Origin: Candidatus Woesearchaeota archaeon
Lineage (GTDB): Archaea; Nanobdellota; Nanobdellia; Woesearchaeales; B29-G15
Direction of reading: 5' to 3'
NCBI GenBank assembly: GCA_017610005.1
Contig: JAFCCU010000007.1
Location: 21,414 to 85,413 of the forward strand
Length of the DNA stretch: 64,000 nucleotides
Position 1 is the first letter of the stretch; every line of letters starts with the position of its first letter. Shown piece by piece: positions 20,512 to 30,882 of the stretch. The translations under genes were made by a program, and so were the position numbers. The notes under the pieces are model-generated. The model made no database searches and had not been told where the DNA came from. It worked only from the letters and a program-made list of their open reading frames with translations.

Positions 20512-21915
20512 ATGTATGATGTGATTGTGATTGGGGCTGGGCCTGCGGGATTATTTGCTGCAGATAAACTAGCTGATAATAATCTTAAGGTTTTAGTTGT
20601 TGATAAAGGTAAGGACATTAAAAAAAGAAAGTGCAAAATTAATTCAACAAGAATGGGATGTCTTAAGTGTAAGACTTGCGATATAATGTTTGGAGTAGGG
20701 GGTGCTGGCGCATTTTCTGATGGGAAATTAATCTTCTCAACAAAGATAGGAATCTTTATGGATCAACTAGAGATTACTGATGAACAAGCAGCAAAATACA
20801 TGGAGAGAGTAGAAAACATTTTTCTTGATTGTGGGATTGATAAAACAATATATGGCACTTCAAAAAGGGTTAAAGAGTGGTTAAAAAGAACTGAAAAAGT
20901 AGATGAATTAGTTAAATTAAATAATCCAAATAAAACCCCTTCAATTAAATTGGTGCCGTCAAAACAACGCCATATTGGATCAGATAATACTCCTTTGGTA
21001 ATTGGTAGGTTTAAGGAAAAATTAGAAGCGAAGGGAGTTACTTTTAAATTAAATTTTGAAGTTCAAGAGATTTTAAAAAATGATAATTTCTATATTAAAC
21101 GGGGAACTGAAATTGAGCAATCTAAGTATCTAATTGTGGCTCCAGGAAGAGGGGGAGCTTATTGGTTTAGAGACACAGCCCACAAATTAGGAATCAAAAC
21201 CGCATTTGGTCCAATTGATGTAGGGGTTAGAGTTGAAGTTTTAGCCAAAGACATGGATGAGATAACCAAGGTAATTTATGACCCAAAATTTTGGATTGAT
21301 ACGCCCACTTATGGGGATCGCGTAAGAACTTTTTGCACTAATCCCAGGGGTTTTGTAACGATTGAACAATTTGAAAACATGCAAATTGTTAATGGTCATG
21401 CAATGAGAAACAAAAGAACAAAAAATACAAATTTTGCAATGCTTTCAACAATAAATTTAACTAAACCTATTGTAGATACCACCGAATACGGAAGGAATAT
21501 TGCAAGATTTTGCAATTACATTGCCGATGGCAAACCCATTATTCAAAAGCTTGGCGATTTAAAGCGGGGAGGTAGGAGTTATCAAAAAGGTATTGATAAA
21601 AACGTTGTTAGACAGACTCTTAAAACAGTGTGCACAGGAGACTTAGGCCTTGCTTATAATTACCGTATTATTATAAATATTTTGGAGGGCTTGCAAATGT
21701 TAAATATGGTTATTCCAGGTGTTTACAAGGATAGCACATTACTTTACGCCCCAGAAGTTAAGTTTTATGACACAAGATATACTACTGACTCGAATTTGCA
21801 AACCAATGTGCCTGGATTGTATGTTGCAGGCGATGGGGCAGGTAAATCAAGAGGTATTGTTGGGGCTGCTGTAACTGGTATTCTCGCCGCAGAAGGCGTA
21901 ATTAGAAATTCTTAA
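20512..21915 (+). CDS. FAD-dependent dehydrogenase/oxidoreductase (COG2509-like)
   Basis: YDVIVIGAGPAGLFAADKL; ...NVPGLYVAGDGAGKSRGIVGAAVTGILAAEG. Confidence 0.88.
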   Translation: MYDVIVIGAGPAGLFAADKLADNNLKVLVVDKGKDIKKRKCKINSTRMGCLKCKTCDIMFGVGGAGAFSDGKLIFSTKIGIFMDQLEITDEQAAKYMERVENIFLDCGIDKTIYGTSKRVKEWLKRTEKVDELVKLNNPNKTPSIKLVPSKQRHIGSDNTPLVIGRFKEKLEAKGVTFKLNFEVQEILKNDNFYIKRGTEIEQSKYLIVAPGRGGAYWFRDTAHKLGIKTAFGPIDVGVRVEVLAKDMDEITKVIYDPKFWIDTPTYGDRVRTFCTNPRGFVTIEQFENMQIVNGHAMRNKRTKNTNFAMLSTINLTKPIVDTTEYGRNIARFCNYIADGKPIIQKLGDLKRGGRSYQKGIDKNVVRQTLKTVCTGDLGLAYNYRIIINILEGLQMLNMVIPGVYKDSTLLYAPEVKFYDTRYTTDSNLQTNVPGLYVAGDGAGKSRGIVGAAVTGILAAEGVIRNS

Positions 21916-22226
21916 TTATAATCTCTCCAGGTATGGCCACACTTTGTACACTTTAGAAACTTAGTTGCTGCTTCGTCGGCCGATCTTGTTTGTACGAGCC
22001 AGTAATACGCTTCGCCGTTTTTACACTCCGGACAATCTTCTTTTGTTTTAGGTAGAATTTGTGGTTCTTCTTCCACTACTTCAACTCTTCTAGTTTCTTT
22101 GATAACTTCTGCCTTAACAGTTGTTTTTCCTTTTGGAATTACCTTAAAATTACAACTGGCACATTCAAGTTCTCCTGTTTTTTTCCCTGGTTTTAAGATT
22201 GATCCACATTTTGGACAAAAAAGCAT
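21912..22226 (-). CDS. transcription factor S (TFS / RPB9-like)
   Basis: MLFCPKCGSILKPG...CASCNF; C-terminal CPECKNGEAYYWLVQTRSADEAATKFLKCTKCGHTWRDY. Confidence 0.93.
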   Translation of the reverse strand: MLFCPKCGSILKPGKKTGELECASCNFKVIPKGKTTVKAEVIKETRRVEVVEEEPQILPKTKEDCPECKNGEAYYWLVQTRSADEAATKFLKCTKCGHTWRDYN

Positions 22227-22230
22227 TTTA

Positions 22231-22950
22231 TCACCCTATCCTCTTGCCTATTAAAAAGCTTATTAAGTCTACAAATTTAATTTTTACGTAACCAAGATAT
22301 GGGATTTTTAAAGCTGAAACCCCTAAGACTCGATCTTCATTAATATTTACTTCTGCAATAGTTGAATCATCAAATGATGCACTATTATGGTCCCCTTTGG
22401 TAGTAAAATACCATTCATCTCCTAGTTTTTTCTTTTCAACTACTCGATGGATTATGGGGTATTCTTTATTGGCCCTAAATACAATTACATCTCCTAATTT
22501 GATATCTTCAGGCTTTTTCCCTCTAAGAATAATAATATCTCCTCTTTTAAATCCAGCACTGTGGAATGGAAATTCTGCAAATTGCTCTTTGGTTAGATTG
22601 TGATGGGATTCATAATAAAACCCACAATTCTCCCAATAAAAGTCAAAATCAACACTTCGTTTTGTACTAAACATAACCCCACAAACTGCCCAAGATGTTT
22701 TATCATAGATAAGACAGTTAGACCCTGTTCTATCGAAGGTTTTGCATGGATGAATCATCCTATGATCCATACTTTCTGAAACAACTGCAACAATTGGATG
22801 GCTTGTTCCAAGGATTAAACCAATCCCTGGATAAAGGAGAAATTTGATTAATACAAATGCTAAAACTATGTTTAAAACCCAACTCCAAACAGAATTACTA
22901 TGCCATAAAAATTTCCAAAAAATCTTCCATAATCTAAGCAATTCACCCAT
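22231..22950 (-). CDS. signal peptidase I (archaeal S26B-type) with approximately 60-residue Cys-containing insertion
   Basis: VAVVSESMDHR...FKRGDIIILRG...GDVIVFRANKEYPIIHRVV...FTTKGDHN. Confidence 0.88.
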   Translation of the reverse strand: MGELLRLWKIFWKFLWHSNSVWSWVLNIVLAFVLIKFLLYPGIGLILGTSHPIVAVVSESMDHRMIHPCKTFDRTGSNCLIYDKTSWAVCGVMFSTKRSVDFDFYWENCGFYYESHHNLTKEQFAEFPFHSAGFKRGDIIILRGKKPEDIKLGDVIVFRANKEYPIIHRVVEKKKLGDEWYFTTKGDHNSASFDDSTIAEVNINEDRVLGVSALKIPYLGYVKIKFVDLISFLIGKRIG

Positions 22951-23006
22951 ATTTTACTCACAAAGTTGCATAAAGCATAAAAAGCTATCGGTTTATCTTA
23001 ATCTTT

Positions 23007-23618
23007 GTGGTAAAAGAAAAAATAGTTGAGGATTATGGAAATGATAACTACTCTGGAATTCTGCAATTACGATGTAAAAATAAGGAAAAATTAGATGTTG
23101 TTATGGGTTATATTAAAAAAGGGCAAGGCTTATGCAAGGTAGTTCTTGCAAAAAATGGGTATGATATTTTTGTTGGTCCAAGGGGAGTAATGAATAAATT
23201 GATTAAAGCATTACCTTTGACCTTTGGCGGGAAACTTTCTTACACCACTCAATTAGTAACAATTAGGCGTCAAACAAGTAAAGAGGTTTATAGATATTAT
23301 GTGCTTTATTGGATTTTTCCTTATTCTAAGGGAGAAATAATTGTAATTGATAATTCCCCCATAAGAATTACTGGGATCTCTAAAAAGATTACTGGAAATA
23401 ATCTTGCAACAGGAAAGCGAATTACATTTATTTATGATAAAGAAGACTTTGAAAAATTAGTTGTTCATAAAGTAAGAGCTTCAAAGTATTCACCTAAATT
23501 AACCCTTCTTCATCCTGAAACGTTTCAGGAGACTATCCCTGTTAATGAGGCCTTAAAAAAACAAGAAGAGTATGACGTTGTAGCACTTAAAGAGAAAGTG
23601 TATATTGTTAACCAGTAA
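23007..23618 (+). CDS. NMD3-like protein core (N-terminal zinc motifs absent)
   Basis: YSGILQLRCKNKEKL...NGYDIFVGPRGVMNKLIKALPLTFGGKLSYTTQLV...KEVYRYYVLYW resembles NMD3 core. Confidence 0.5.
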   Translation: MVKEKIVEDYGNDNYSGILQLRCKNKEKLDVVMGYIKKGQGLCKVVLAKNGYDIFVGPRGVMNKLIKALPLTFGGKLSYTTQLVTIRRQTSKEVYRYYVLYWIFPYSKGEIIVIDNSPIRITGISKKITGNNLATGKRITFIYDKEDFEKLVVHKVRASKYSPKLTLLHPETFQETIPVNEALKKQEEYDVVALKEKVYIVNQ

Positions 23619-24207
23619 ACATCCTAAGTGCATAAATTGCAAGCGCTGCAATCAAAGGGATTGTTAAATTATCTTCTAATTTCGCCCAATGAAATCTTAT
23701 TTCAATAACCTCAATAAACATCCCAAATGAACTAGCAACGAGAGCTTCAAGGGGAGTTACAAAAAATATTGTTAGATTAAATGCTACAAGCCATCCTGCA
23801 AAACTTCCTTCAAGCGTTTTATGCTTTGACAACCATCCAGGGTGTTTTATTTTACCAAAGAGTTTTCCAAAGATGTTTGAAACAGAGTCTCCTGCAGCAA
23901 GTACAATAATTGCAGCTAATGCAATATCTCTTGGAAAAGCTAAAAGCACAATTGAAGCCCCCATGAAAAATGTAATAAATCCACGCCCAGGAAACCTATT
24001 AATATCTTCTTTTCTTTCAAACATATTTACAAGCCAATTTACAAATGGAAGTTTAATTATACTATTTAATAGAAAGATTGCTTCAGATAATACCCCCAAA
24101 GCAAATAAGTAATATGGTGATAAATCTGTAAAAATATAAACATTAACAATTGCAATGCCTAGTAGAAAATGTGCAATTTGCCTTCTAAATTCTAATCTTA
24201 AATCCAT
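23608..24207 (-). CDS. dolichol kinase / CDP-archaeol synthase-like membrane CTP transferase
   Basis: AAGDSVSNIFGKLFGKIKHPGWLSKHKTLEGSFAGWLVAF motif. Confidence 0.78.
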   Translation of the reverse strand: MDLRLEFRRQIAHFLLGIAIVNVYIFTDLSPYYLFALGVLSEAIFLLNSIIKLPFVNWLVNMFERKEDINRFPGRGFITFFMGASIVLLAFPRDIALAAIIVLAAGDSVSNIFGKLFGKIKHPGWLSKHKTLEGSFAGWLVAFNLTIFFVTPLEALVASSFGMFIEVIEIRFHWAKLEDNLTIPLIAALAIYALRMFTG

Positions 24208-24782
24208 TTTTTTATATGCTTACTAATAAATTCAATATAGTGCTTGCGTTCTTCTTCAACTAAAAAGAAATGACCAATTACATATCCAATAATTGCGCCT
24301 GCAAAAACATCTGATAAATAATGATAGGAAAAAAAGACTCGACTTATTCCTACACCAATTGCAAAGAGTATCCAAAACCATTTGAAGAATGGAAACTCTT
24401 TATCTAGAATAGGAACTGTTGCAAAGGCAATTGCTGCATGAATGCTTGGAAATGAAGAGCCAATAATTGGGAATGCAAAATCCATTGGTCTAGGCCTTGC
24501 AATTAATAATTTAAGTAAAAACGAAACAATTCCTGAAGTTAAAAAACTCAGCCATAAAATTGGAATCCATTTCTTTTTATGTTCATGCCACATAAATAAG
24601 CTTGACATAAACACCATTACTATAAATACAGAGCCAAGATGAGTTACCCACTGCATCAAATATATTAAGAATGCATGCTGAATAGACGCCATCCCTAAAA
24701 TTATTTCTTTATCAAAAAGAAGGCTAAATATAGCTAATAAAACTATTATAAAAAATTCAATTTTGTAAAAGATTCGTTTCAT
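24198..24782 (-). CDS. PAP2-family phosphatase
   Basis: KLLIARPRPMDFAF...GSSFPSIHAAIAFA...SRVFFSYHYLSDVFAGAIIGY. Confidence 0.92.
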   Translation of the reverse strand: MKRIFYKIEFFIIVLLAIFSLLFDKEIILGMASIQHAFLIYLMQWVTHLGSVFIVMVFMSSLFMWHEHKKKWIPILWLSFLTSGIVSFLLKLLIARPRPMDFAFPIIGSSFPSIHAAIAFATVPILDKEFPFFKWFWILFAIGVGISRVFFSYHYLSDVFAGAIIGYVIGHFFLVEEERKHYIEFISKHIKKWI

Positions 24783-24803
24783 TTGTTAGGTCTACTTATT
24801 GTT

Positions 24804-24995
24804 TGCTAGGTGAACTTGCTTATGAGTTACATAAAAATGGGGATTACTAACACTAAAAATACCCTCCCTGGCAGGGATTTTTATTTGTTAGGAATACCCT
24901 TATAGTGGATGGGTGAAGTTACTTTTGAGTTGCATTAAATTGGGGATTTCTAACACTAAAAATTCCTCCAACCATGGTTGGAATTTTTATTTTAT
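24804..24995. repeat. two-copy structured repeat (approximately 56-bp conserved block plus hairpin, period 103 bp)
   Basis: 24804-24860 and 24907-24963 align with few mismatches (…GAGTTRCATWAAAWTGGGGATTWCTAACACTAAAAAT), each followed by an AAAAATNCC…GG(A)NTTTTTATTT hairpin. Confidence 0.85.
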
Positions 24996-26159
24996 TTGTC
25001 GTACTCTGGGCGTAACATAGTCTGATTTGATTAGTGCTTTAATAAATTTTTGTGGATTTATAAATTCTCTAGTTTCCTGCGCAACAATGTAATTTCCTTT
25101 AATTTGACAACCTTTATGTGCTTTCTTAAATGCTTCAACATGCGTTTTTGCAGTTATTGGAGGCCCCCTTATTTTATATTCTTTGGGAAGTTCCCCTTCA
25201 AACTCAAACCAGAAACTTGCATTTTTCTTCCAGTACCATCCTTTATCAATAAGTTTAAAGCCGTATCGTTTGCTCTCCCTAACGATATAATTAAACACAC
25301 AAACCATTTTGGCACCAGCAATATCCACTTTTGCATCAAGTGGAGTTACATCCAACCAAACTCCTAATTTTGAAAGATCACTTTTTTTTTTGATTTCCTC
25401 AACAAAAAATTCTTTATTGGGCCCAAATTCTTTAGCAAGCTTGACAAATTTATCAAAGTTTTCTTTAGTTAATGCTGCAGCAGTATTTCTTGAATCTTGC
25501 ACTGGATCAATTAATAGTAATGGCCCAAGTTTTGAGGTATTTAGACTAAGGGCTGCTTCAGTTGCATTTTGATAAACTTTATTTGGATCAATAAGTTGCC
25601 TTGACTTCCATTTAGAAGCTTCTTTTAATAACTCTAAAAATCCCCCATAATAACAGACTAGAATTTCACAAACATAACCTGAGAATCCTCTTATATAACT
25701 CTCTGCCCCATAAAGATTATTTGCCTTTAGTAGCGCCTTAAGAAGCATGATACCTTCTTTTATTTTAGTATTAGAATTTTTATTTACCCATTTTACATGA
25801 AGTGGAGAGATATCGGTGATGTTTTTAGAGTCATTAGCTTTCTTAATTTCTACTATTGGCACCACTTCGAACGTTATGCCTTTAAATTCCACTTGAAAAT
25901 AATCCCTGCTACCATGTACTCTAGTAATTAGCTTAAATTTAGAAAGTATTTTTGCAAGTTTCTCAGAAATATCATTATCTTTCTCAAATCTTACAAATAA
26001 ATCTACATCTTTTATTCCTTTAAGCCAAGTGCCCTTAGCATAAGAGCCACCAACGAAAGTATTTCTGGGTAATTTTTTTATAAATTCATCTACAATAGCC
26101 TTAACTTCAATAATTTCAGACTTAGATGGTGCAATTTCTTTTAGTATTGAATTTAACAT
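24987..26159 (-). CDS. cca: CCA-adding enzyme (class I tRNA nucleotidyltransferase)
   Basis: FVGGSYAKGTWLKGIKDVDLFVRF; YIRGFSGYVCEILVCYYGGF; start refined to MLNSILKEIAPS. Confidence 0.92.
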   Translation of the reverse strand: MLNSILKEIAPSKSEIIEVKAIVDEFIKKLPRNTFVGGSYAKGTWLKGIKDVDLFVRFEKDNDISEKLAKILSKFKLITRVHGSRDYFQVEFKGITFEVVPIVEIKKANDSKNITDISPLHVKWVNKNSNTKIKEGIMLLKALLKANNLYGAESYIRGFSGYVCEILVCYYGGFLELLKEASKWKSRQLIDPNKVYQNATEAALSLNTSKLGPLLLIDPVQDSRNTAAALTKENFDKFVKLAKEFGPNKEFFVEEIKKKSDLSKLGVWLDVTPLDAKVDIAGAKMVCVFNYIVRESKRYGFKLIDKGWYWKKNASFWFEFEGELPKEYKIRGPPITAKTHVEAFKKAHKGCQIKGNYIVAQETREFINPQKFIKALIKSDYVTPRVRQIK

Positions 26160-26266
26160 TATAATTCTTAGAAATGTTAGGCTATAAAAAGTTTTCACTT
26201 GTGAACGTCACCAAAACCCTTAAATATGTCTAACTTTTTCTCTTAATATCAAAAAGGGATGCTTAA

Positions 26267-29200
26267 ATGACTAAAATTAATAGGATTGTCATGCAGGGGT
26301 TTAAGTCATTTGCTAAGACTACTGAATTGCCTTTTGATTCTGGATTTAATGTTGTGCTTGGCCCTAATGGGTCTGGGAAGAGTAATGTTACTGATGCAAT
26401 TTGTTTTGTGCTTGGAAAATTGGGTGCAAAAGGCCTTCGGGCAGAAAAACAAGCAAATTTAATTTATGATGGGGGAAAAACAAAAAGCCCTGCAAAATTT
26501 GCAGCAGTTTCAATTTATTTTGATAATTCTGGCAAAGAATTTCCTTATGAAGGAAAAGAAATCGTAATTTCTAGAAGAGTTTTACCAACTGGCAATTCTT
26601 TATATAAGATTAATGACATTAAAAGTTCAAGAAAAGAAATTATTGATCTCTTAAGTTTAGCAAAAATTGATCCAAATGGTTATAATATAATTCTCCAAGG
26701 GGACATTGCTAAATTTGTTGAAATGTCAACAGAGAGTAGAAGGCAGGTAATTGAAGAGATTGCAGACATAACCCTTTATGAAGACAAGAAACGTCAAGCA
26801 TTACTTGAATTAAATAAAGTAGATGACAAATTAAAAGAAGCAAAAATTGTCCTAACTGAAAGAAAAACTTACCTTGATGAACTCCGAGTGGAACATAGGC
26901 AAGCTAAAAGATATAAAGAGATGACTGATAGAATAGATTCTTCAAAAGCAACTTACTATCATTTAAAAATTTTAGATAGAACTCAATCCTTAGAAAATAT
27001 AGATTCTAGATCAGAAAAGATGCAAGGGGATATATCTAAAAACCAGTCTAAGCTTTCTGAACTTAAAGGGGCAAGTGATGAAACTCAAAAAGGAATTGAT
27101 AAAATAAACGCTGAAATTGAAGAGAAGGGGGAAAAAGGACAAGTTGATATGCATAAGAAAATTGAGGATTTAAGAGTTAATATTTCTGCTAATTCTGCTC
27201 GAATTGAAGGTTGTAAAGAAGAATTAAATAAAATTGAACAAAGAAGAGAAGGATTAAAAAGACAAGAGACTGAACTTGATGAGCGCTTAGGCGGTTTATC
27301 TGCAGAAGTAAAACAACTTGAATCTGATAAAAAAAAACTTTTAGAAAGTAGAACAGAAATTCAAAAGAAACTTGCTTTAATCAAACAAAAATATAATGTT
27401 GAAGATACAACTAGAATTGAGAGCCAAGTGACAGAACTTGATAATTTTGCAGATGACCTTTCTTCAGAACTATTGACTTTAAGAGAAAAACAACAAGAAT
27501 TAATGAGAACAAAAGACTCTTTAGAAATGCAGCTTAATAACCTTGAACAGAGAATTGAAAAATTAGCTGAAGTTGAAGCAACAAACAAAAAAGAACTTGT
27601 AGTTTTAAAAGAATTAAAAACTCAATTTAAAATAAGAACTGTTGAGTTAAATAAAAAATTAAATGAGGATTCTGCAATGGCTGCAAGACTTGCAACCCTG
27701 CGAGATCAATTATTAAAATCTCGCGAAGAGCTAGTTAAACTTAGTCAAAAACAATCTTCATTAAACGAACATATTGCGGGCAATATGGCAATTAAAAAAG
27801 TTCTTGAAAGACGTGACCCTGGTGTTTTTGGAACTGTTTCATCTTTGGGTTCTGTTAGCAGTAAATTCTCCCTCTCATTAGATGTTGCTGCCGGGTCTCA
27901 CTTAAAAGATATTGTAGTAAATGATGATTCAATTGCTGTTAAATGTATTAAATATTTAAAAGAAAATAGACTTGGAATTGCAACTTTTTTACCCTTAAAT
28001 AAGCTACGAGTCTCGCCATCGGATCAAAAAATAAGAAGCCTTGTTAAGGCAGATGGAGTCCAAGGTTTAGCAATTGATCTTCTTAAGTATGATCCCAAAT
28101 ATGCAAAAATTTTCCAATGGGTTTTTAGGGACACATTAATTGTTGATAATATCGATGTTGCAAGAAGACTTGGTGTTGGAACTGCCAGAATGGTTACAAT
28201 TGATGGAGATTTAGTTGATAGATCAGGCGCGATGGTTGGAGGGTATAGAAGAGGTAAAAAGAGTTCACTTGGTTTCCAAGAAGAAGAAGTCACTAAAAAC
28301 TTATCTGAGGTTAAGGCCCGTGTTAGCACTTTAACAAACCAAGTAGTAGATTTGGAACAAGAAAAAGTTAGGAGTGAGGAGATTATTGTTGCATTAAAAC
28401 ATAAAAAAGCAGATTTAGAAGCAGAGATTATCAAATCTGAAAGATCCCTTCATTTGGACTCTGATGATTTGGGTGCAACTGCAAATAAGAGAGAAATATT
28501 ATCTACAAATCTAAGTGTTGCAGACAAAGCGTTGGCCATATTATTAAAAGAAATTGCCGATAAAACCAAACAATTAACTGAAAAGAAGATGGAAAAAGAG
28601 AGATTAAAACAAAAACTCTTAATTGTTCGTGATCCAAAACTTCTCGGAGAGATTAATTCATATGAAGAAAAGATTAGATCAATTCATGAAGAATTAGTTA
28701 GAATTGATGGGCATATAAAGAATAATACTGCTCAAGGTAATGAGGTCTTTAGAAAGGAACTTGATCGTGTGCACCTTGTTTTAAAGCAACTTATTAAAGA
28801 AGAGAAAGGATTTACTGATGAGATTGATAAGAAGATTAAGACCAATAATGAATTAGATGCAAAATTAGAAGGGATGGAGAGTAAGGCCCAGGCATTTTAT
28901 TCTAAATATAAAGAACTTTTCAAGAATAGAAATGAGTTTGTTGATAAATTAAGAGAACTTGATGTTAAAAAAGCTGAGCTTAATGAACAAACAAGGCAAA
29001 TTGAATTAAAATTAAACCAAGTTTCACTTGATAGGGCAACAATTAAAGCACAACTTGCAGGACTTGAAGAGGAGTCAAAACAATTTAAGGATGTGGGGCT
29101 TTTTGAAGGAAAAACAATCGGAGAATTAAAGCGCGAGATTGACCGCTATGAAGGGATGGTTGCAACATTTGGAACTGTTAACTTAAAATCCTTAGAAATT

Positions 29201-29761
29201 TATGATGCTGTTGAAGAGGAGTATAAGAATCTAACACAAAAACGAGAACTTCTATTAAAAGAAAAAGAAGATGTTGGAAAGATGATGGAAGAAATTGAGC
29301 TTAAGAAAAAAGGTCTTTTTATCCAATCTTTTGAAAAATTAAATTTAAAATTCCAAGAATTTTTTAAGAAATTATCCGCAAAAGGTGGTGAAGCTTTCTT
29401 AACCATTGAAAATGAGGAAAATCCTTTTGATGGAGGAGTCCAGATTAGAGTTAAAAGAACAGGCAAACGCTATGTAGATTTAAGATCATTATCTGGTGGG
29501 GAGAAAGCAATGACCGCATTATCTTTAATATTTGCAATCCAAGAATACGATCCTGCAACATTTTATATTATGGACGAGGTTGATGCAGCACTTGATAAGC
29601 AAAATTCAGAAAAGTTAGGCAAGCTTATCAAGGAATATTCAAGCAAGGCCCAGTATATTGTGGTATCCCATAATGATTATATTATCCAGGGAGCAGATAC
29701 TCTGTTTGGTGTAAGTATGTCAGAACATGGAATATCTAAAATAATATCTTTAAAGATTTAA
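26267..29761 (+). CDS. smc: chromosome segregation protein SMC
   Basis: Walker A VVLGPNGSGKSNVTDAICFVLG; long coiled coils; hinge; LRSLSGGEKAMTALSLIFAIQEYDPATFYIMDEVDAALDKQN. Confidence 0.97.
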   Translation: MTKINRIVMQGFKSFAKTTELPFDSGFNVVLGPNGSGKSNVTDAICFVLGKLGAKGLRAEKQANLIYDGGKTKSPAKFAAVSIYFDNSGKEFPYEGKEIVISRRVLPTGNSLYKINDIKSSRKEIIDLLSLAKIDPNGYNIILQGDIAKFVEMSTESRRQVIEEIADITLYEDKKRQALLELNKVDDKLKEAKIVLTERKTYLDELRVEHRQAKRYKEMTDRIDSSKATYYHLKILDRTQSLENIDSRSEKMQGDISKNQSKLSELKGASDETQKGIDKINAEIEEKGEKGQVDMHKKIEDLRVNISANSARIEGCKEELNKIEQRREGLKRQETELDERLGGLSAEVKQLESDKKKLLESRTEIQKKLALIKQKYNVEDTTRIESQVTELDNFADDLSSELLTLREKQQELMRTKDSLEMQLNNLEQRIEKLAEVEATNKKELVVLKELKTQFKIRTVELNKKLNEDSAMAARLATLRDQLLKSREELVKLSQKQSSLNEHIAGNMAIKKVLERRDPGVFGTVSSLGSVSSKFSLSLDVAAGSHLKDIVVNDDSIAVKCIKYLKENRLGIATFLPLNKLRVSPSDQKIRSLVKADGVQGLAIDLLKYDPKYAKIFQWVFRDTLIVDNIDVARRLGVGTARMVTIDGDLVDRSGAMVGGYRRGKKSSLGFQEEEVTKNLSEVKARVSTLTNQVVDLEQEKVRSEEIIVALKHKKADLEAEIIKSERSLHLDSDDLGATANKREILSTNLSVADKALAILLKEIADKTKQLTEKKMEKERLKQKLLIVRDPKLLGEINSYEEKIRSIHEELVRIDGHIKNNTAQGNEVFRKELDRVHLVLKQLIKEEKGFTDEIDKKIKTNNELDAKLEGMESKAQAFYSKYKELFKNRNEFVDKLRELDVKKAELNEQTRQIELKLNQVSLDRATIKAQLAGLEEESKQFKDVGLFEGKTIGELKREIDRYEGMVATFGTVNLKSLEIYDAVEEEYKNLTQKRELLLKEKEDVGKMMEEIELKKKGLFIQSFEKLNLKFQEFFKKLSAKGGEAFLTIENEENPFDGGVQIRVKRTGKRYVDLRSLSGGEKAMTALSLIFAIQEYDPATFYIMDEVDAALDKQNSEKLGKLIKEYSSKAQYIVVSHNDYIIQGADTLFGVSMSEHGISKIISLKI

Positions 29762-30882
29762 AATACTTCTAAAACAAGTTTAATATCTTTTACAGTTTTG
29801 TCAAATGTATACATTTCAGTTACAGTATTTCTTGCATTATTTCCAAATCTAATTCTTTTAATGTCATCCTTAAACATATCTACAATTAATTTTGAAAGCA
29901 TGTAAGAATCAAATGTTGAGAAAAAAGCACCATTTTTCCCTTCCATAACATAGTCTCTCATTAAACCTACTCTTGTGACGAGCACAGGCACTCCACAAGC
30001 CATTGCTTCAAGGGTTGAAAGAGAGGTTGTTTCTGTTAAACTTGGAAGACAGTAAACATCTATTGCCTGTAAAAAGGGGATAACATTATCTTGTGAACCC
30101 ACATGAACAACGCCTTCTTTATTATTAAGAAGTTTGTTTAAATCTTTAATTCCTTCTCCCACAACAAGCAAATGAAGATTGCCAATCTGTTTTCTTGCGC
30201 GCAAAAAAGCTCTGTATAATGTGATTAGATTCTTCTCTCTGCCAATTCTTCCGACATATCCAATAATTCTATCCTTACTTGAAAATCCAATGGCCTCTTT
30301 TGCTTTATCTTTATCTTTTGTCGGAGTAAACTTATCAATATCAATCCCTAAGAAAACTGGTTTTGTTGGAGTGGTAACTTTATTCTTTCGAAGTATTCCT
30401 CCCACCTCTAATGTTGGAACCATAATAAGTTTGCATTTATTAAATAGATACCTTGCCCACCATTTTGTAAATTTGTGCATTGTTCCTTGAAGTAGTCTTC
30501 CTGAAAGACTTTTTGGAATAAGTTCCCAATCAATTGAATGAATAAACGAAAGTACGCTCTTTTTTTGCCTTGATCCAAGCAAAATGCCAGCGGCTCCAAT
30601 TGGCCCAAGCGTATGGGTCCAGATAGTGTCTGCCCATTTTATATGCTTTTTAATACTCCCCATTACAATCTTTGGAAATACATAATCTGCAGCGTGGATT
30701 TTTCCTAAAGGGATTCTAATTACTTCAACACCTTCTATTGGTTCTAAAGATCCATCAAATTTTGGAGCAATAACTCTTAATTCAAAATCATCCTTTATCC
30801 TTGGAATAAGTTCAGTTAAGAATCTTGCAATACCGTCCCACCGTGGCAAATATGAGTCAGTGCAAATTAAAATTTTCTTCAT
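29758..30882 (-). CDS. GT4-family glycosyltransferase
   Basis: GYVGRIGREKNLITLYRAF...PSLTETTSLSTLEAMACGVPVLVTRVG. Confidence 0.9.
   Translation of the reverse strand: MKKILICTDSYLPRWDGIARFLTELIPRIKDDFELRVIAPKFDGSLEPIEGVEVIRIPLGKIHAADYVFPKIVMGSIKKHIKWADTIWTHTLGPIGAAGILLGSRQKKSVLSFIHSIDWELIPKSLSGRLLQGTMHKFTKWWARYLFNKCKLIMVPTLEVGGILRKNKVTTPTKPVFLGIDIDKFTPTKDKDKAKEAIGFSSKDRIIGYVGRIGREKNLITLYRAFLRARKQIGNLHLLVVGEGIKDLNKLLNNKEGVVHVGSQDNVIPFLQAIDVYCLPSLTETTSLSTLEAMACGVPVLVTRVGLMRDYVMEGKNGAFFSTFDSYMLSKLIVDMFKDDIKRIRFGNNARNTVTEMYTFDKTVKDIKLVLEVF

Noticed and set aside
28024-28434. Minus-strand 136-aa ORF inside smc
   Set aside because: Lies entirely opposite a confidently assigned SMC coding sequence; no motif support.
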